Assembly (NCBI RefSeq): GCF_000498535.1
Contig: NZ_AVGG01000001.1
Location: 310,001-374,000, forward strand
Direction of reading: 5' to 3'
Source of the DNA: Flavobacterium limnosediminis JC2902
GTDB taxonomy: Bacteria; Bacteroidota; Bacteroidia; Flavobacteriales; Flavobacteriaceae
DNA length: 64,000 nucleotides
The position numbers and the translations under genes are program-made. The notes beneath the pieces are model-generated. The model was not told the origin of the DNA. It saw nothing but the letters and a program-made list of their open reading frames with translations, and did no database searches. This document shows, in pieces, positions 16,301 to 24,396 of the stretch (position 1 is its first letter; each line of letters starts with the position of its first letter).

Positions 16301-17577
16301 ATGACAAACCTTTTGAAGTGTACTTCAACGGTATCGATTTACCCGATTATAACAATGTGAACGAATGCGACAGCTATAGCCTGCCGGTATTGACACACCT
16401 TCCGCCGGAGCCATCCAACAATTATACGATCGGTTATTTTTCAAACCCGAACGGCGTGAATCCTATTCCCAACGGAACAACCTTCACTTCTGCCAATACC
16501 CCAGCCACAGTGTATGTTTATGCGGTCAACTCCGGACGTTTCGGCATCACTTGTATTGAAGAAAAAACCTTTACCATAACCGTTTCAGACACTCCCGTAC
16601 TGCCTCCAATGGTATTTGACACCGCAGAATGTGGCAGCTACACTTTACCTGCATTACCTGTAGTGAATTACACTATTAATTATTATTCACAACAAGGGGG
16701 TGTCGGACTTATCTCGCCGGCCGATTACACATACGCAACTCCGGGCACGTACACCGTTTATGTATATGCAACAGCTGTCAATAACGCAAATTGTAATGAT
16801 GAAACGCAATTTACCTTTACAGTTCATCCGTTATTGAATATTGATTTCCCCGACGGAATTATCTGCGTGGACCCGACAACAAATGCAACTCTTCGACCTT
16901 ACCTCATAAGAACCGGACTCAATCCGGCCATTTACAGGGTAGATTGGTATTTGGGAGCAACACTTATGGGAACAGGTCCGAATTATATGGCTACTCAGGA
17001 AGGAACCTATGATGTCCGGTTTACAAAACTCACTCCCGATGTTGGAGCTAACTGTAACTACAAAGACACCCAGGTCGTGATTACCAAATCCAGTGCCGCG
17101 CTGGCGACAATTACTTTGAGTGGTGCTTTCGAAGATGACATCGACATAACGGTCAATATAAATGGCGGTTATGGCGAATACGAATTCCAACTGGACAACG
17201 GACCGTTTCAGATGAGCAACACCTTTCACAATGTTGCTTCCGGTGACCATACGATAACTATTCGGGACACAAAAGCAGGGTGCTCCAATGTTGTCTTAAC
17301 AACTACTGTTTTACGCTACCCGAATTTCTTTACTCCCAACGGAGACGGAATCAATGACTACTGGAACATTACCGATTTAAAGGACCAGCCCGATGCCATA
17401 ATCAACATTTATGACCGTTATGGCAAATTATTGAAGCAAATGAGTCCGACTGATCCGGGATGGGATGGAACCTTTAATAGTCATCCGCTTCCTTCCACCG
17501 ATTACTGGTTTCAGGTGTTTTACAGACTAAACAATGACAGTCGGGAATTTAAGGCCCACTTCAGCATGAAACGATAA
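13363..17577 (+). CDS. Giant secreted surface protein with choice-of-anchor L domain, tandem repeats and T9SS type B sorting domain
   Basis: 1404 residues. Order: signal peptide (about 1-19, ending SSYSQ); choice-of-anchor L-like domain (about 25-265, with SNEYGQFQCLSNDIFAFELTD split over two strands); an Ig-like module (about 270-340); two degenerate repeats; about eight repeats of 60-80 residues (about 539-1155), each opening with C-x-S/P-Y-T/S-L/I-P and mostly containing YYTxPGGP; two further modules; and the gliding-motility-associated C-terminal domain (YPNFFTPNGDGINDYW onward), the type B signal for type IX secretion. Likely an adhesin or gliding-related surface protein. Transcribed alone with a terminator; substrate unknown. 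Confidence 0.9.
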   Translation: MKKFLSIAFILLCASSYSQTITVDDTSNTPTDLVNLLLGNSCVTVSNISSSSAQSVAYFNQNGSSFPISEGIIIRNGIATNTQGSYTGLNMSTNAVGGGNDAFLQNLSNVSSGQNTALVDLAFLQFDFVPVSSSFSFNFLFASNEYGQFQCLSNDIFAFELTDLTTNITTNLAVVPGTSNPVTVKNIKNSLYNNTCSSTNPNLFGVYNVNNPAASTLNMRGHTVALNAASAVLPNNPYRLKLIIGDYGDYEYDSAVFIAAGSFENTFDLGADRSICTGDSYVVDTNLDNSYTYVWLLNGSPIAGETNPAYTVTQPGTYTVEIRKGSCFLTDTIIFNPLSVTAPVNLQTCDTGSATYTFDLTTNSESQLGIDTNIYDVFYYESLADIASNSPIPNGNLASYNSIGGQTIYIKVFNTVSGNFCDAVYPFNLIVTNPVVAGTGINISICDSTTGQNYNLPNINPEVLDGLPFPDYTITYYNSQADAQQGINSIGTSINIPAGTTSVTVWALLQDNSNLNCFDVTSAVITINLLPVVDTITPNPIECSSYTLPVLTNGTYYEGPNATGNQMNAGDIIDESGTYYIFVGPDANGCTNESTFNLHLVDEYEPILDNCGSFTVPVPAYNIGAFYTAPGGPTGTGTLIPAGTVYSNTTQATITQNIYYHAEVNNLPCVDRLFTINIHPLPLLDDPADVTTCNSYTLPAITNGSYYTLSGGPSTLGQITLNPGDAITSSQTVYVYNQLAHTDTNSNIGYCSLENQFVVNIVDSSLFVPVSICGSYTLPPIPFGNYYTAPMGGGSIVNPNIPITTSQVVYYYANTTTLPNCTNNLNYNITIHPLPLVDTVASGTHCGEFIFPNLTNGSYYTLPGGPTTPGQIPLSAGAIIDLSGVNLSPGTYYIYNGPDGNRCANESSFTINLNPYPVTDDPINTIQCSPYSIPTPVNGAVYTAPGGPNGTGTLVNPSDVFSTDNTFYMYNVDSATGCVYDKPFEVYFNGIDLPDYNNVNECDSYSLPVLTHLPPEPSNNYTIGYFSNPNGVNPIPNGTTFTSANTPATVYVYAVNSGRFGITCIEEKTFTITVSDTPVLPPMVFDTAECGSYTLPALPVVNYTINYYSQQGGVGLISPADYTYATPGTYTVYVYATAVNNANCNDETQFTFTVHPLLNIDFPDGIICVDPTTNATLRPYLIRTGLNPAIYRVDWYLGATLMGTGPNYMATQEGTYDVRFTKLTPDVGANCNYKDTQVVITKSSAALATITLSGAFEDDIDITVNINGGYGEYEFQLDNGPFQMSNTFHNVASGDHTITIRDTKAGCSNVVLTTTVLRYPNFFTPNGDGINDYWNITDLKDQPDAIINIYDRYGKLLKQMSPTDPGWDGTFNSHPLPSTDYWFQVFYRLNNDSREFKAHFSMKR

Positions 17578-17580
17578 ACT

Positions 17581-17613
17581 AAAACCCGATTGCGAAAGTA
17601 GTCGGGTTTTTTG
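17581..17613 (+). terminator. Terminator of the giant surface protein gene
   Basis: Stem AAAACCCGA...TCGGGTTTT with an A-rich loop and a T6 tail, beginning 3 bases after the stop codon. Its arms are nearly the same as those of the lepA terminator. Confidence 0.85.
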
Positions 17614-17624
17614 TTTGGAATAAT

Positions 17625-17688
17625 CCTTTGCAACTTTGTGCTTTTACAACTCAGCAACTTTGTACCTTTGCAACTCAGCAACTTTAGA
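17625..17688 (+). repeat. 24-base tandem repeat in the thiL leader
   Basis: Two imperfect 24-base units (17641-17664 and 17665-17688), each containing CAACTCAGCAACTTT, preceded by a partial unit CCTTTGCAACTTTGTG. The second junction creates TACCTTTG (17663-17670), which fits the -7 box, with TTTG 24 bases upstream (17635-17638). Confidence 0.7.
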
Positions 17689-17691
17689 AAA

Positions 17692-18738
17692 ATGATTGAA
17701 GATAAAAACCAACCCCGAACCAGTATCGCACAATTAGGCGAATTCGGTTTGATAGACCATTTAACCAAACAGTTTGAAATTGCACAGCCAACCACCATCA
17801 AAGGAATTGGTGATGACGCGGCCGTTTTGGATTTCAAGGACAAGAAAACCATTGTTTCCACCGATTTATTAATTGAAGGAGTGCATTTTGATCTGTCGTA
17901 CATGCCCTTAAAACATTTGGGATATAAAGCGGTTGCGGCGAATGTTTCCGATATCTGCGCAATGAATGCAAAAGCAACGCAGATTACGGTTTCTATTGCC
18001 GTATCCAATCGTTTTCCGTTGGAAGCTTTAGAAGAACTTTTTGCTGGAATTGCCATAGCCTCTAAAACTTACGGTGTGGATGTTGTTGGTGGCGACACCA
18101 CTTCTTCCCAGAAAGGATTGATTCTTTCCATTACCGCTCTTGGTGAAGCCAATGAAGACGAAATCGTGTACCGAAGCGGTGCCGGAGAAACTGACTTATT
18201 GGTGGTTTCCGGTGATATCGGAGCAGCTTATATGGGATTACAGGTTTTGGAACGCGAGAAACAAGTATTCTTGGTAAATCCGAACAATCAACCCGATCTG
18301 GATAATTACACTTATCTGATAGAGCGCCAGTTAAAACCGGAAGCCCGCGTAGATGTACGTGAACTTCTGGAAAAACTGGAAATAAAACCGACCTCAATGA
18401 TTGACATTTCCGACGGCTTGTCTTCGGAGATTATGCATTTGTGCAAACAGTCGGAAGTAGGCTGTAATTTATATGAAGATAAATTGCCGCTGGATCCACA
18501 GTTTATCAATGTATGTGAGGAGTTCAATATCGACAGCACAACGGTAGCCATTAACGGCGGTGAAGACTATGAATTGTTGTTTACCATAAAAATGGAAGAC
18601 TTCGACAAAATTAAAGGAAATCCGAATTTCTCGATCATTGGTCACATGACGCAAGAAAGCGAAGGCATTCACCTGGTAACCAGGGCTAATACGAAAATCG
18701 AACTGAAAGCGAGGGGCTGGGATGCCATGACGGAGTAA
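17692..18738 (+). CDS. thiL: Thiamine-monophosphate kinase
   Basis: Phosphorylates thiamine monophosphate to thiamine diphosphate. 348 residues from the ATG at 17692, chosen because the 27 extra in-frame codons upstream run through the tandem repeat and are not conserved-looking. Motifs of the PurM/ThiL ATP-binding fold are GIGDDAAVLD, STDLLIEGVHFDL, VVGGDTTSS and DISDGLSSE. Length is normal. No other thiamine gene is nearby. Confidence 0.95.
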   Translation: MIEDKNQPRTSIAQLGEFGLIDHLTKQFEIAQPTTIKGIGDDAAVLDFKDKKTIVSTDLLIEGVHFDLSYMPLKHLGYKAVAANVSDICAMNAKATQITVSIAVSNRFPLEALEELFAGIAIASKTYGVDVVGGDTTSSQKGLILSITALGEANEDEIVYRSGAGETDLLVVSGDIGAAYMGLQVLEREKQVFLVNPNNQPDLDNYTYLIERQLKPEARVDVRELLEKLEIKPTSMIDISDGLSSEIMHLCKQSEVGCNLYEDKLPLDPQFINVCEEFNIDSTTVAINGGEDYELLFTIKMEDFDKIKGNPNFSIIGHMTQESEGIHLVTRANTKIELKARGWDAMTE

Positions 18739-18782
18739 AATTCCAATCCAAAAACTTTCAGGATCAAATTCAAAAAACAATA

Positions 18783-18822
18783 AAAAATCCCAAACTCCTA
18801 TATTGGAATTTGGGATTTTTAT
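18783..18822. terminator. Bidirectional terminator between thiL and glyS
   Basis: Long stem AAAAATCCCAAACTCC / GGAATTTGGGATTTTT with one mismatch and a 5-base loop, A run on one side and T run on the other. Confidence 0.9.
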
Positions 18823-18842
18823 ATTTGATATTTTAAAGATAC

Positions 18843-20384
18843 TTACATCTTCATCAACCAGTTTCTCATGGAAACCTCATTGTTGATAATACCTCTTAAT
18901 GCTTCAATTTTAACTCGGTCTTGTTGCATGGAGTCTCTGTGACGGATGGTAACCGTTTGGTCTTCCAACGTTTGGTGATCCACCGTAATACAGAAAGGGG
19001 TACCAAGTGCATCCTGTCTTCTGTAACGACGCCCTACCGCATCTTTTTCGTCATAAGCTACATTGAAATCCCATTTCAAATCTTCGATGATTTGTCTGGC
19101 GATTTCCGGTAAACCGTCTTTTTTCACCAATGGTAAAACGGCGGCTTTGGTTGGCGCCAATACCGAAGGCAATCGCAATACCGTTCTTACAGAACCGTCT
19201 TCCAGCGTTTCTTCTTTCAAAGAGTTGGAGAAAACCGCAAGGAACATACGATCCAAACCTACCGAAGTTTCCACCACATACGGGGTGTAATTCTGGTTCA
19301 ATTCGGTATCGAAATACTGCATTTTTTTACCAGAGAACTGTTCGTGTGCTTTCAGATCGAAATCGGTACGCGAATGGATTCCTTCCAGTTCTTTAAATCC
19401 GAACGGGAAGTTGAATTCGATATCGGCAGCAGCGTTGGCATAATGTGCTAACTTCTCATGATCGTGGAAACGGTAATTTTCCTTTCCTAAACCAAGCGAC
19501 AAATGCCAGTTCAATCGCGTTGCTTTCCAATACTCGTAATATTTCATTTCCTCGCCCGGACGCACGAAAAACTGCATTTCCATTTGTTCGAATTCACGCA
19601 TACGGAAGATAAACTGACGCGCAACAATTTCGTTACGGAAAGCTTTTCCGGTTTGTGCGATTCCGAACGGGATCTTCATACGACCAGTCTTTTGTACGTT
19701 CAGGAAGTTCACAAAAATTCCCTGAGCCGTTTCCGGACGCAAATACAAATCCATTGCCGAATCTGCGGAAGCGCCTAATTTGGTCCCGAACATCAAATTG
19801 AACTGACGTACTTCGGTCCAGTTTCTTGAACCGGTTTCCGGATCGGCGATTTCCAATTCTTCAATTAACGCTTTCACGTCGGCCAGATTTTCCGTTTCCA
19901 GCGAACGGGCCATACGCTCCAGAATTTCTTTTTTCTTACCAAGATATTCCATCACACGCGCGTTGGTGGTAATGAATTCCTGTTCGTTGAAAGCCTCACC
20001 AAAACGGGTTCTTGCTTTCTCGATTTCTTTTTGGGCCTTCTGGTTTAATTTTTCGGCATAATCCTCAATTAAAACGTCGGCGCGGTATCTTTTTTTGGAA
20101 TCTTTGTTGTCAATCAACGGGTCATTGAACGCATCCACGTGTCCGGAAGCTTTCCAGGTAGTCGGGTGCATGAAAATCGCCGAATCAATCCCAACGATAT
20201 TTTCGTGCATCTGCACCATAGATTTCCACCAATAGTCCCTGATGTTTTTCTTTAGTTCCACTCCGTTCTGAGCATAGTCGTACACTGCACTCAACCCATC
20301 GTAAATTTCGCTCGACTGGAAAATAAATCCATATTCTTTTGCGTGCGAAACCACATTCTTAAATAAGTCTTCTTGTTTTGCCAT
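18843..20384 (-). CDS. glyS: Glycyl-tRNA synthetase, homodimeric type
   Basis: Class II synthetase charging tRNA-Gly. 513 residues, the single-chain (eukaryote/archaea-like) form used by Bacteroidetes rather than the alpha2beta2 form. Visible motifs: motif 2 region GKAFRNEIVARQFIFRMREF, YLRPETAQGIFVNF, and motif 3 region TSVGLDRMFLA. The C-terminal anticodon-binding domain runs from about residue 405. The -7 box lies only 7 bases upstream of the start codon. Confidence 0.96.
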   Translation of the reverse strand: MAKQEDLFKNVVSHAKEYGFIFQSSEIYDGLSAVYDYAQNGVELKKNIRDYWWKSMVQMHENIVGIDSAIFMHPTTWKASGHVDAFNDPLIDNKDSKKRYRADVLIEDYAEKLNQKAQKEIEKARTRFGEAFNEQEFITTNARVMEYLGKKKEILERMARSLETENLADVKALIEELEIADPETGSRNWTEVRQFNLMFGTKLGASADSAMDLYLRPETAQGIFVNFLNVQKTGRMKIPFGIAQTGKAFRNEIVARQFIFRMREFEQMEMQFFVRPGEEMKYYEYWKATRLNWHLSLGLGKENYRFHDHEKLAHYANAAADIEFNFPFGFKELEGIHSRTDFDLKAHEQFSGKKMQYFDTELNQNYTPYVVETSVGLDRMFLAVFSNSLKEETLEDGSVRTVLRLPSVLAPTKAAVLPLVKKDGLPEIARQIIEDLKWDFNVAYDEKDAVGRRYRRQDALGTPFCITVDHQTLEDQTVTIRHRDSMQQDRVKIEALRGIINNEVSMRNWLMKM

Positions 20385-20391
20385 AGTGACG

Positions 20392-20399
20392 CAAAAATA
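20392..20399 (-). promoter_or_regulatory. -7 box of glyS
   Basis: TATTTTTG on the minus strand, 7 bases from the ATG; no clear TTG upstream. Predicts a nearly leaderless mRNA. Confidence 0.5.
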
Positions 20400-20450
20400 T
20401 AAAAATAGGTCGGGAAAAAATAGTCTGAAAACTATCTTTTTGGAAGATTT

Positions 20451-21164
20451 TTAATTGACTCTGAAATTGGTGGAACCGATAACTTCCCCATTGTGAACAA
20501 GATTGATTTTATAATCCCCAACAATCAGTTGGTGCTGGTACAGATCAATAAATACACAAGCATCAGTATTGAGTCGGTCATAGTAGACTTCTTTGACCAA
20601 TTGGGTCTCTGATTTACCTTTTAAGGCGAGCAGACGTTTTTTAGGATTGATTATCTGTATAGCGATTTCCTTGTTTCCCGATTCAAGATCCCTGTTTTCT
20701 TCCAAAGTGAAACGGATACGTACCTGATCAATTTTTGAGGATACGCAGGTCTCAACAACATCTCGTGAAATTAACCGCACACCACGTGCGTTGATATTAC
20801 AGGCAGAAAGTTTTTTCTCGACCTCCTTTGCTGTTGTATTTTTACCTTTTCTGAAGTTTAGTTGACCTGAAGGAGCAACTTTACGAACTGTAGCAGATTT
20901 CTTTACAAGTGAAACCCCATCGCTATAATTTCTGTTAACGGAATCATATCTTTTCAATATCTCAGAAATCTGATTCTGATGTATTGATTTCTCCAAAGTT
21001 ATTTTATCTTTGAGTTCATTATTTTTTACAGAAAAATCATACAGTTTGAAAGAAACTATAATCAATCCTATGGTGAGCATCCCAACCCCCGAAGCGGTTA
21101 AGTATAGTAATTTATTTTGCGGCATTTTATCAAAAAATAATGTCGAAGCTACCATTATTCCCAT
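20451..21164 (-). CDS. Membrane-anchored protein with coiled coil, unknown function
   Basis: 237 residues from MGIMVAS; an alternative start is MPQNK at 21125, nearer the helix. One transmembrane helix (about 19-41) is followed by a polar, coiled-coil-like stretch (about 45-80, KNNELKDKITLEKS) and a C-terminal domain (about 105-237) rich in beta-strand patterns with paired Cys in SACNIN and ETCVSS. I recognise no family. It is divergent from comF, with only 24 bases between start codons, and sits upstream of glyS on the same strand. Confidence 0.72.
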   Translation of the reverse strand: MGIMVASTLFFDKMPQNKLLYLTASGVGMLTIGLIIVSFKLYDFSVKNNELKDKITLEKSIHQNQISEILKRYDSVNRNYSDGVSLVKKSATVRKVAPSGQLNFRKGKNTTAKEVEKKLSACNINARGVRLISRDVVETCVSSKIDQVRIRFTLEENRDLESGNKEIAIQIINPKKRLLALKGKSETQLVKEVYYDRLNTDACVFIDLYQHQLIVGDYKINLVHNGEVIGSTNFRVN

Positions 21165-21188
21165 TAACTAACCAAAAAAATCGACGAA

Positions 21189-21872
21189 ATGATAAAAAAC
21201 CTGGTCAACTTACTCTTTCCCTCAATTTGTCATGGTTGCAACACCCCTTTGTTAACCAACGAAGAAGTGATTTGCTCCGCATGTCGTCACGATTTACCCT
21301 TTACAAATCACCATTCTGTTAAGAACAACGAGACCTTTAAAAAATTTTACGGAAGACTTCCTGTCGAACACGCTTCTTCCATTGTCTATTTTCATAAAAA
21401 AGGAATCGTACAACAACTCATCCACAACTTAAAATATAAAGGTGCCGAGGAAATAGGAACGCTTTTCGGAAATCTGTATTACACGGAATTAAATGAAATT
21501 CATTTGGCGGAAAAGTTTGATGCGGTGATTCCGGTACCGTTACACAAAAAAAGACTTCGGGAAAGAGGATATAATCAGGCAACACCATTCGGAACCACTT
21601 TAGCCAAAGGACTTAACATCCCTTTTAACGACACGCTGCTGATCCGAAAACACTATTCCAAGACACAAACCAAAAAAAATCTTTTGGGGCGAACCGAAAT
21701 AGACACTACTCTGTTTGAAGCCAATTTCTCTGAAAACGATTGCGGAAAACATTTTTTACTGGTTGACGACGTCATTACAAGCGGCGCCACATTGGAAGCC
21801 TGCGGAAAAGCACTTTTAAAAATCCCGAATGCAAAAGTAAGCATCATCACCATTGCCTTTGCCCATTCATAA
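21189..21872 (+). CDS. comF: ComF-family phosphoribosyltransferase
   Basis: 227 residues. An N-terminal zinc finger with Cys14, Cys17, Cys29 and Cys32 (ICHGC...ICSAC) precedes a type I phosphoribosyltransferase domain with the PRPP loop LLVDDVITSGAT. ComF proteins support DNA uptake in competent bacteria; the exact biochemical role is not settled, and many non-competent bacteria carry the gene. It is followed by a lipoprotein gene 55 bases downstream. Confidence 0.93.
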   Translation: MIKNLVNLLFPSICHGCNTPLLTNEEVICSACRHDLPFTNHHSVKNNETFKKFYGRLPVEHASSIVYFHKKGIVQQLIHNLKYKGAEEIGTLFGNLYYTELNEIHLAEKFDAVIPVPLHKKRLRERGYNQATPFGTTLAKGLNIPFNDTLLIRKHYSKTQTKKNLLGRTEIDTTLFEANFSENDCGKHFLLVDDVITSGATLEACGKALLKIPNAKVSIITIAFAHS

Positions 21873-21927
21873 TTTTACAGAAAACATTTCGTTTCCTCTA
21901 AATATAATTGTTATTTTGTGCTGTTAA

Positions 21928-23559
21928 ATGCAATTCAGAATGTTGAAATCAAAGTACATACTATTTTTTATCTTTTTTTCCATCAGTGTCATTCTTTCCG
22001 CTTTGGCGACAGGATGCGCAAAAAGAGGCACGGTTACCGGTGGCGGAAAAGACACCATTCCACCTGTGATTGTAAGCAGTTCGCCGAAAAATTTCAGCAC
22101 GGACTTCAAAGGTGATTTTATCAAGATCAACTTTAACGAATACATCAAGATAAAAGATATCAACAAACAACTGATTATTTCGCCACCCATGAAAAATGCT
22201 CCGGTAATTGTCCCGATGGGGAATGCGAGCAAATTCATCACCATAAAAATATTGGACACTTTACAGTCCAACACCACTTACAGTTTTAATTTCGGACAGA
22301 GCATTACTGACAATAACGAGGGGAATCCGTATTCACAATTCAAATATGTTTTTTCAACGGGCAGTTATATCGATTCATTGAAATTGGGCGGAACCATCAA
22401 AGATGCCTATTCAAAAAAGCCGGATCATTTCGTAAGTGTAATGCTTTACGATGCAGTAACGTATACCGATTCCACCGTTTATAAAAAACAACCTCTTTAT
22501 GTTACCAATACGCTTGACAGTTTAAAAGCCTACGTACTGGAAAACATGAAACCTGGAAAATACCGTCTGATAGCGCTAAAAGACGAAAACAACAACTACA
22601 AATTTGACCCAAAAGACGACAAAATAGGTTTTCTGAAACAGGAAATCACCCTTCCCACCGACACTTTGTATCAGGTTGAATTATTTAAAGAAAAGCCAGT
22701 TTTTAAAGCCTACAAACCTTCGCAGGCCAGCGCCGACAAATTAGTCATGGGATACGAAGGAAATCCGAAAAACACTAAGGTAACCGTGCGCAACGGAAAC
22801 CAAATTATTGATTCGAGACTCACCCGATTTCCCGGGAAAGACTCACTTAATATCTGGATTCCGAAACTGAAAGCGGATTCCCTTCAGATAAGTGTTACCA
22901 ACGACAATTACAGCAAAACCTTCACTTCCAGAATCAAGGAAATGAAAACCCGTGATACTTTAGCCATCAACACCAAACAAAAAGGTATTTTACACTTCAG
23001 GGAAACTTTTGCCCTAACCACAACGTTACCCATATCCAAAATAGACCCTTCCAAAATTGCAATAACCAAAAAGGATTCGACCAAAGTTGACTTTACCACG
23101 GAATATAAGGAAATGGACCAGGAAATCACAATTGATTTCAAGAAGGAAGAAAACCAGAAATACGACATCCGATTATTCCCTGGCGCCTTAAAAGATTTTT
23201 ACGACAAGGAAAATGACTCATTACAATTTTCCATAAGCACTAAAAATTTAACCGATTATGGTAATTTCAGACTTAATTTACAGAATGTGAATCGGTTTCC
23301 CATTATCGTGGAATTGTTGGACAGCAAGGAAAATGTTCTCGCTTCAGCTTATTCCGAAAAGGAAACCGTGTTGAATTTTGAATCTTTGGAACCGAACAAA
23401 TACACGCTTCGCATCATCTACGACGATAACAAGGACAGAGAATGGACTACGGGCAGCTTTCTTGAAAAACGACAGGCTGAAGAAGTCGTTCATTTTCCTG
23501 TGGTATTGGGTGTGAATGCCAATTGGGATGTCGATGAAACTTTTACTCTGACAAAGTAA
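21928..23559 (+). CDS. Lipoprotein with N-terminal Ig-like (SbsA/Big_5-type) domain
   Basis: 543 residues. The signal peptide ends with a lipobox LATGC (Cys30). An Ig-like domain follows at about 43-145 (PPVIVSSSPKNFSTDF ... YSFNFGQSITDNNEGN), then a domain with KPGKYRLIALKDENNNYKFD near 210-225, typical of a large conserved Bacteroidetes lipoprotein family, and a second beta-rich half. Likely outer-membrane anchored; function unknown. Start could also be the Met at residue 5. Its last 17 bases overlap the 3' end of the convergent amidohydrolase gene. Confidence 0.85.
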   Translation: MQFRMLKSKYILFFIFFSISVILSALATGCAKRGTVTGGGKDTIPPVIVSSSPKNFSTDFKGDFIKINFNEYIKIKDINKQLIISPPMKNAPVIVPMGNASKFITIKILDTLQSNTTYSFNFGQSITDNNEGNPYSQFKYVFSTGSYIDSLKLGGTIKDAYSKKPDHFVSVMLYDAVTYTDSTVYKKQPLYVTNTLDSLKAYVLENMKPGKYRLIALKDENNNYKFDPKDDKIGFLKQEITLPTDTLYQVELFKEKPVFKAYKPSQASADKLVMGYEGNPKNTKVTVRNGNQIIDSRLTRFPGKDSLNIWIPKLKADSLQISVTNDNYSKTFTSRIKEMKTRDTLAINTKQKGILHFRETFALTTTLPISKIDPSKIAITKKDSTKVDFTTEYKEMDQEITIDFKKEENQKYDIRLFPGALKDFYDKENDSLQFSISTKNLTDYGNFRLNLQNVNRFPIIVELLDSKENVLASAYSEKETVLNFESLEPNKYTLRIIYDDNKDREWTTGSFLEKRQAEEVVHFPVVLGVNANWDVDETFTLTK

Positions 23560-24310
23560 ACCTGTCACGATCGCGAAGGAATCCGAATTTATTCCGGTTG
23601 GCCAGCATCAGTTCTTTATCTAATCGAACTGAAAAAACCATTTCTTTTTCCGAAGGTTCCACCATAAAAGCCCCGAAATAATCCAAAATTTGGGAATGAC
23701 CGGGATAATTGTTGTCATTTTCATCTTCCCCTACGCGATTAACCCCCACCACATACGTCATATTTTCGATTGCACGGGCTTTTAACAGGGTATCCCAGGC
23801 AATGATTCTGGGTTGCGGCCAGTTAGCCACATAAATCAGTAAATCGTAATCGTCGTCAAATCGTGAAAAAACAGGAAAGCGCAAATCATAACAAATTAAC
23901 GGACAAATGCGCCATCCAAGATAATTGATAATCTTTTTATCATTTCCTTTAGTATAGGTCTTATCTTCTCCGGCCAATGAAAACAGATGACGTTTATCGT
24001 AATACTCGATTTCACCAGTTGGAAATACAAATAACAATCGGTTATAGTAGTTATCGTCTTCACGGATAATGATGCTCCCGGTAATTGCAATATTCCTGTT
24101 CATGGCTGTAGCCTTCATCCAGCGGATCGTTTCACCGTCCATGTCTTCCGCAACCTCGTGCGGATTCATTGTAAATCCGGACGTAAACATTTCCGGCAGA
24201 ACAACCAATAACGTTTCTTCGGGAATGACTTGAATCTTGGCGGAGAAATAATTACGGTTGACCTCCGGGTTTTCCCAAAAAAGAGGTGCCTGAATGATAG
24301 AAATTTGCAT
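23543..24310 (-). CDS. Carbon-nitrogen hydrolase, YafV/omega-amidase type
   Basis: 255 residues from ATG at 24310; the upstream in-frame Met would add a stretch that overlaps the terminator at 24344-24371 and is rejected. Nitrilase-superfamily triad: Glu in VVLPEMFTSG, Lys in YDKRHLFSLAGE, Cys in PLICYDLRFPVF. The pattern YVANWPQPR and length fit the YafV omega-amidases, which hydrolyse 2-oxoglutaramate and 2-oxosuccinamate from transamination and methionine salvage. Convergent, with 17 bases of overlap with the lipoprotein gene. Confidence 0.9.
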   Translation of the reverse strand: MQISIIQAPLFWENPEVNRNYFSAKIQVIPEETLLVVLPEMFTSGFTMNPHEVAEDMDGETIRWMKATAMNRNIAITGSIIIREDDNYYNRLLFVFPTGEIEYYDKRHLFSLAGEDKTYTKGNDKKIINYLGWRICPLICYDLRFPVFSRFDDDYDLLIYVANWPQPRIIAWDTLLKARAIENMTYVVGVNRVGEDENDNNYPGHSQILDYFGAFMVEPSEKEMVFSVRLDKELMLANRNKFGFLRDRDRFTLSE

Positions 24311-24340
24311 AACGAAACTTTTTATTAAATATAGGAAAAA

Positions 24341-24375
24341 CAAAAAACGCATCCAAATTTAGATGCGTTTTGATT
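24341..24375 (-). terminator. Terminator of the 24397-24954 lipoprotein gene
   Basis: Stem AAAACGCATC / GATGCGTTTT (24344-24371) with an 8-base loop; T run on the minus strand. Confidence 0.85.
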
Positions 24376-24396
24376 TTTATTCTTTAAATCCCATTG

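Noticed and set aside
17611..17691. Longer thiL start adding 27 residues
   Set aside because: The extra codons are made of the 24-base repeat (LLQLSNFVPLQLSNF) and precede the conserved start of the protein.
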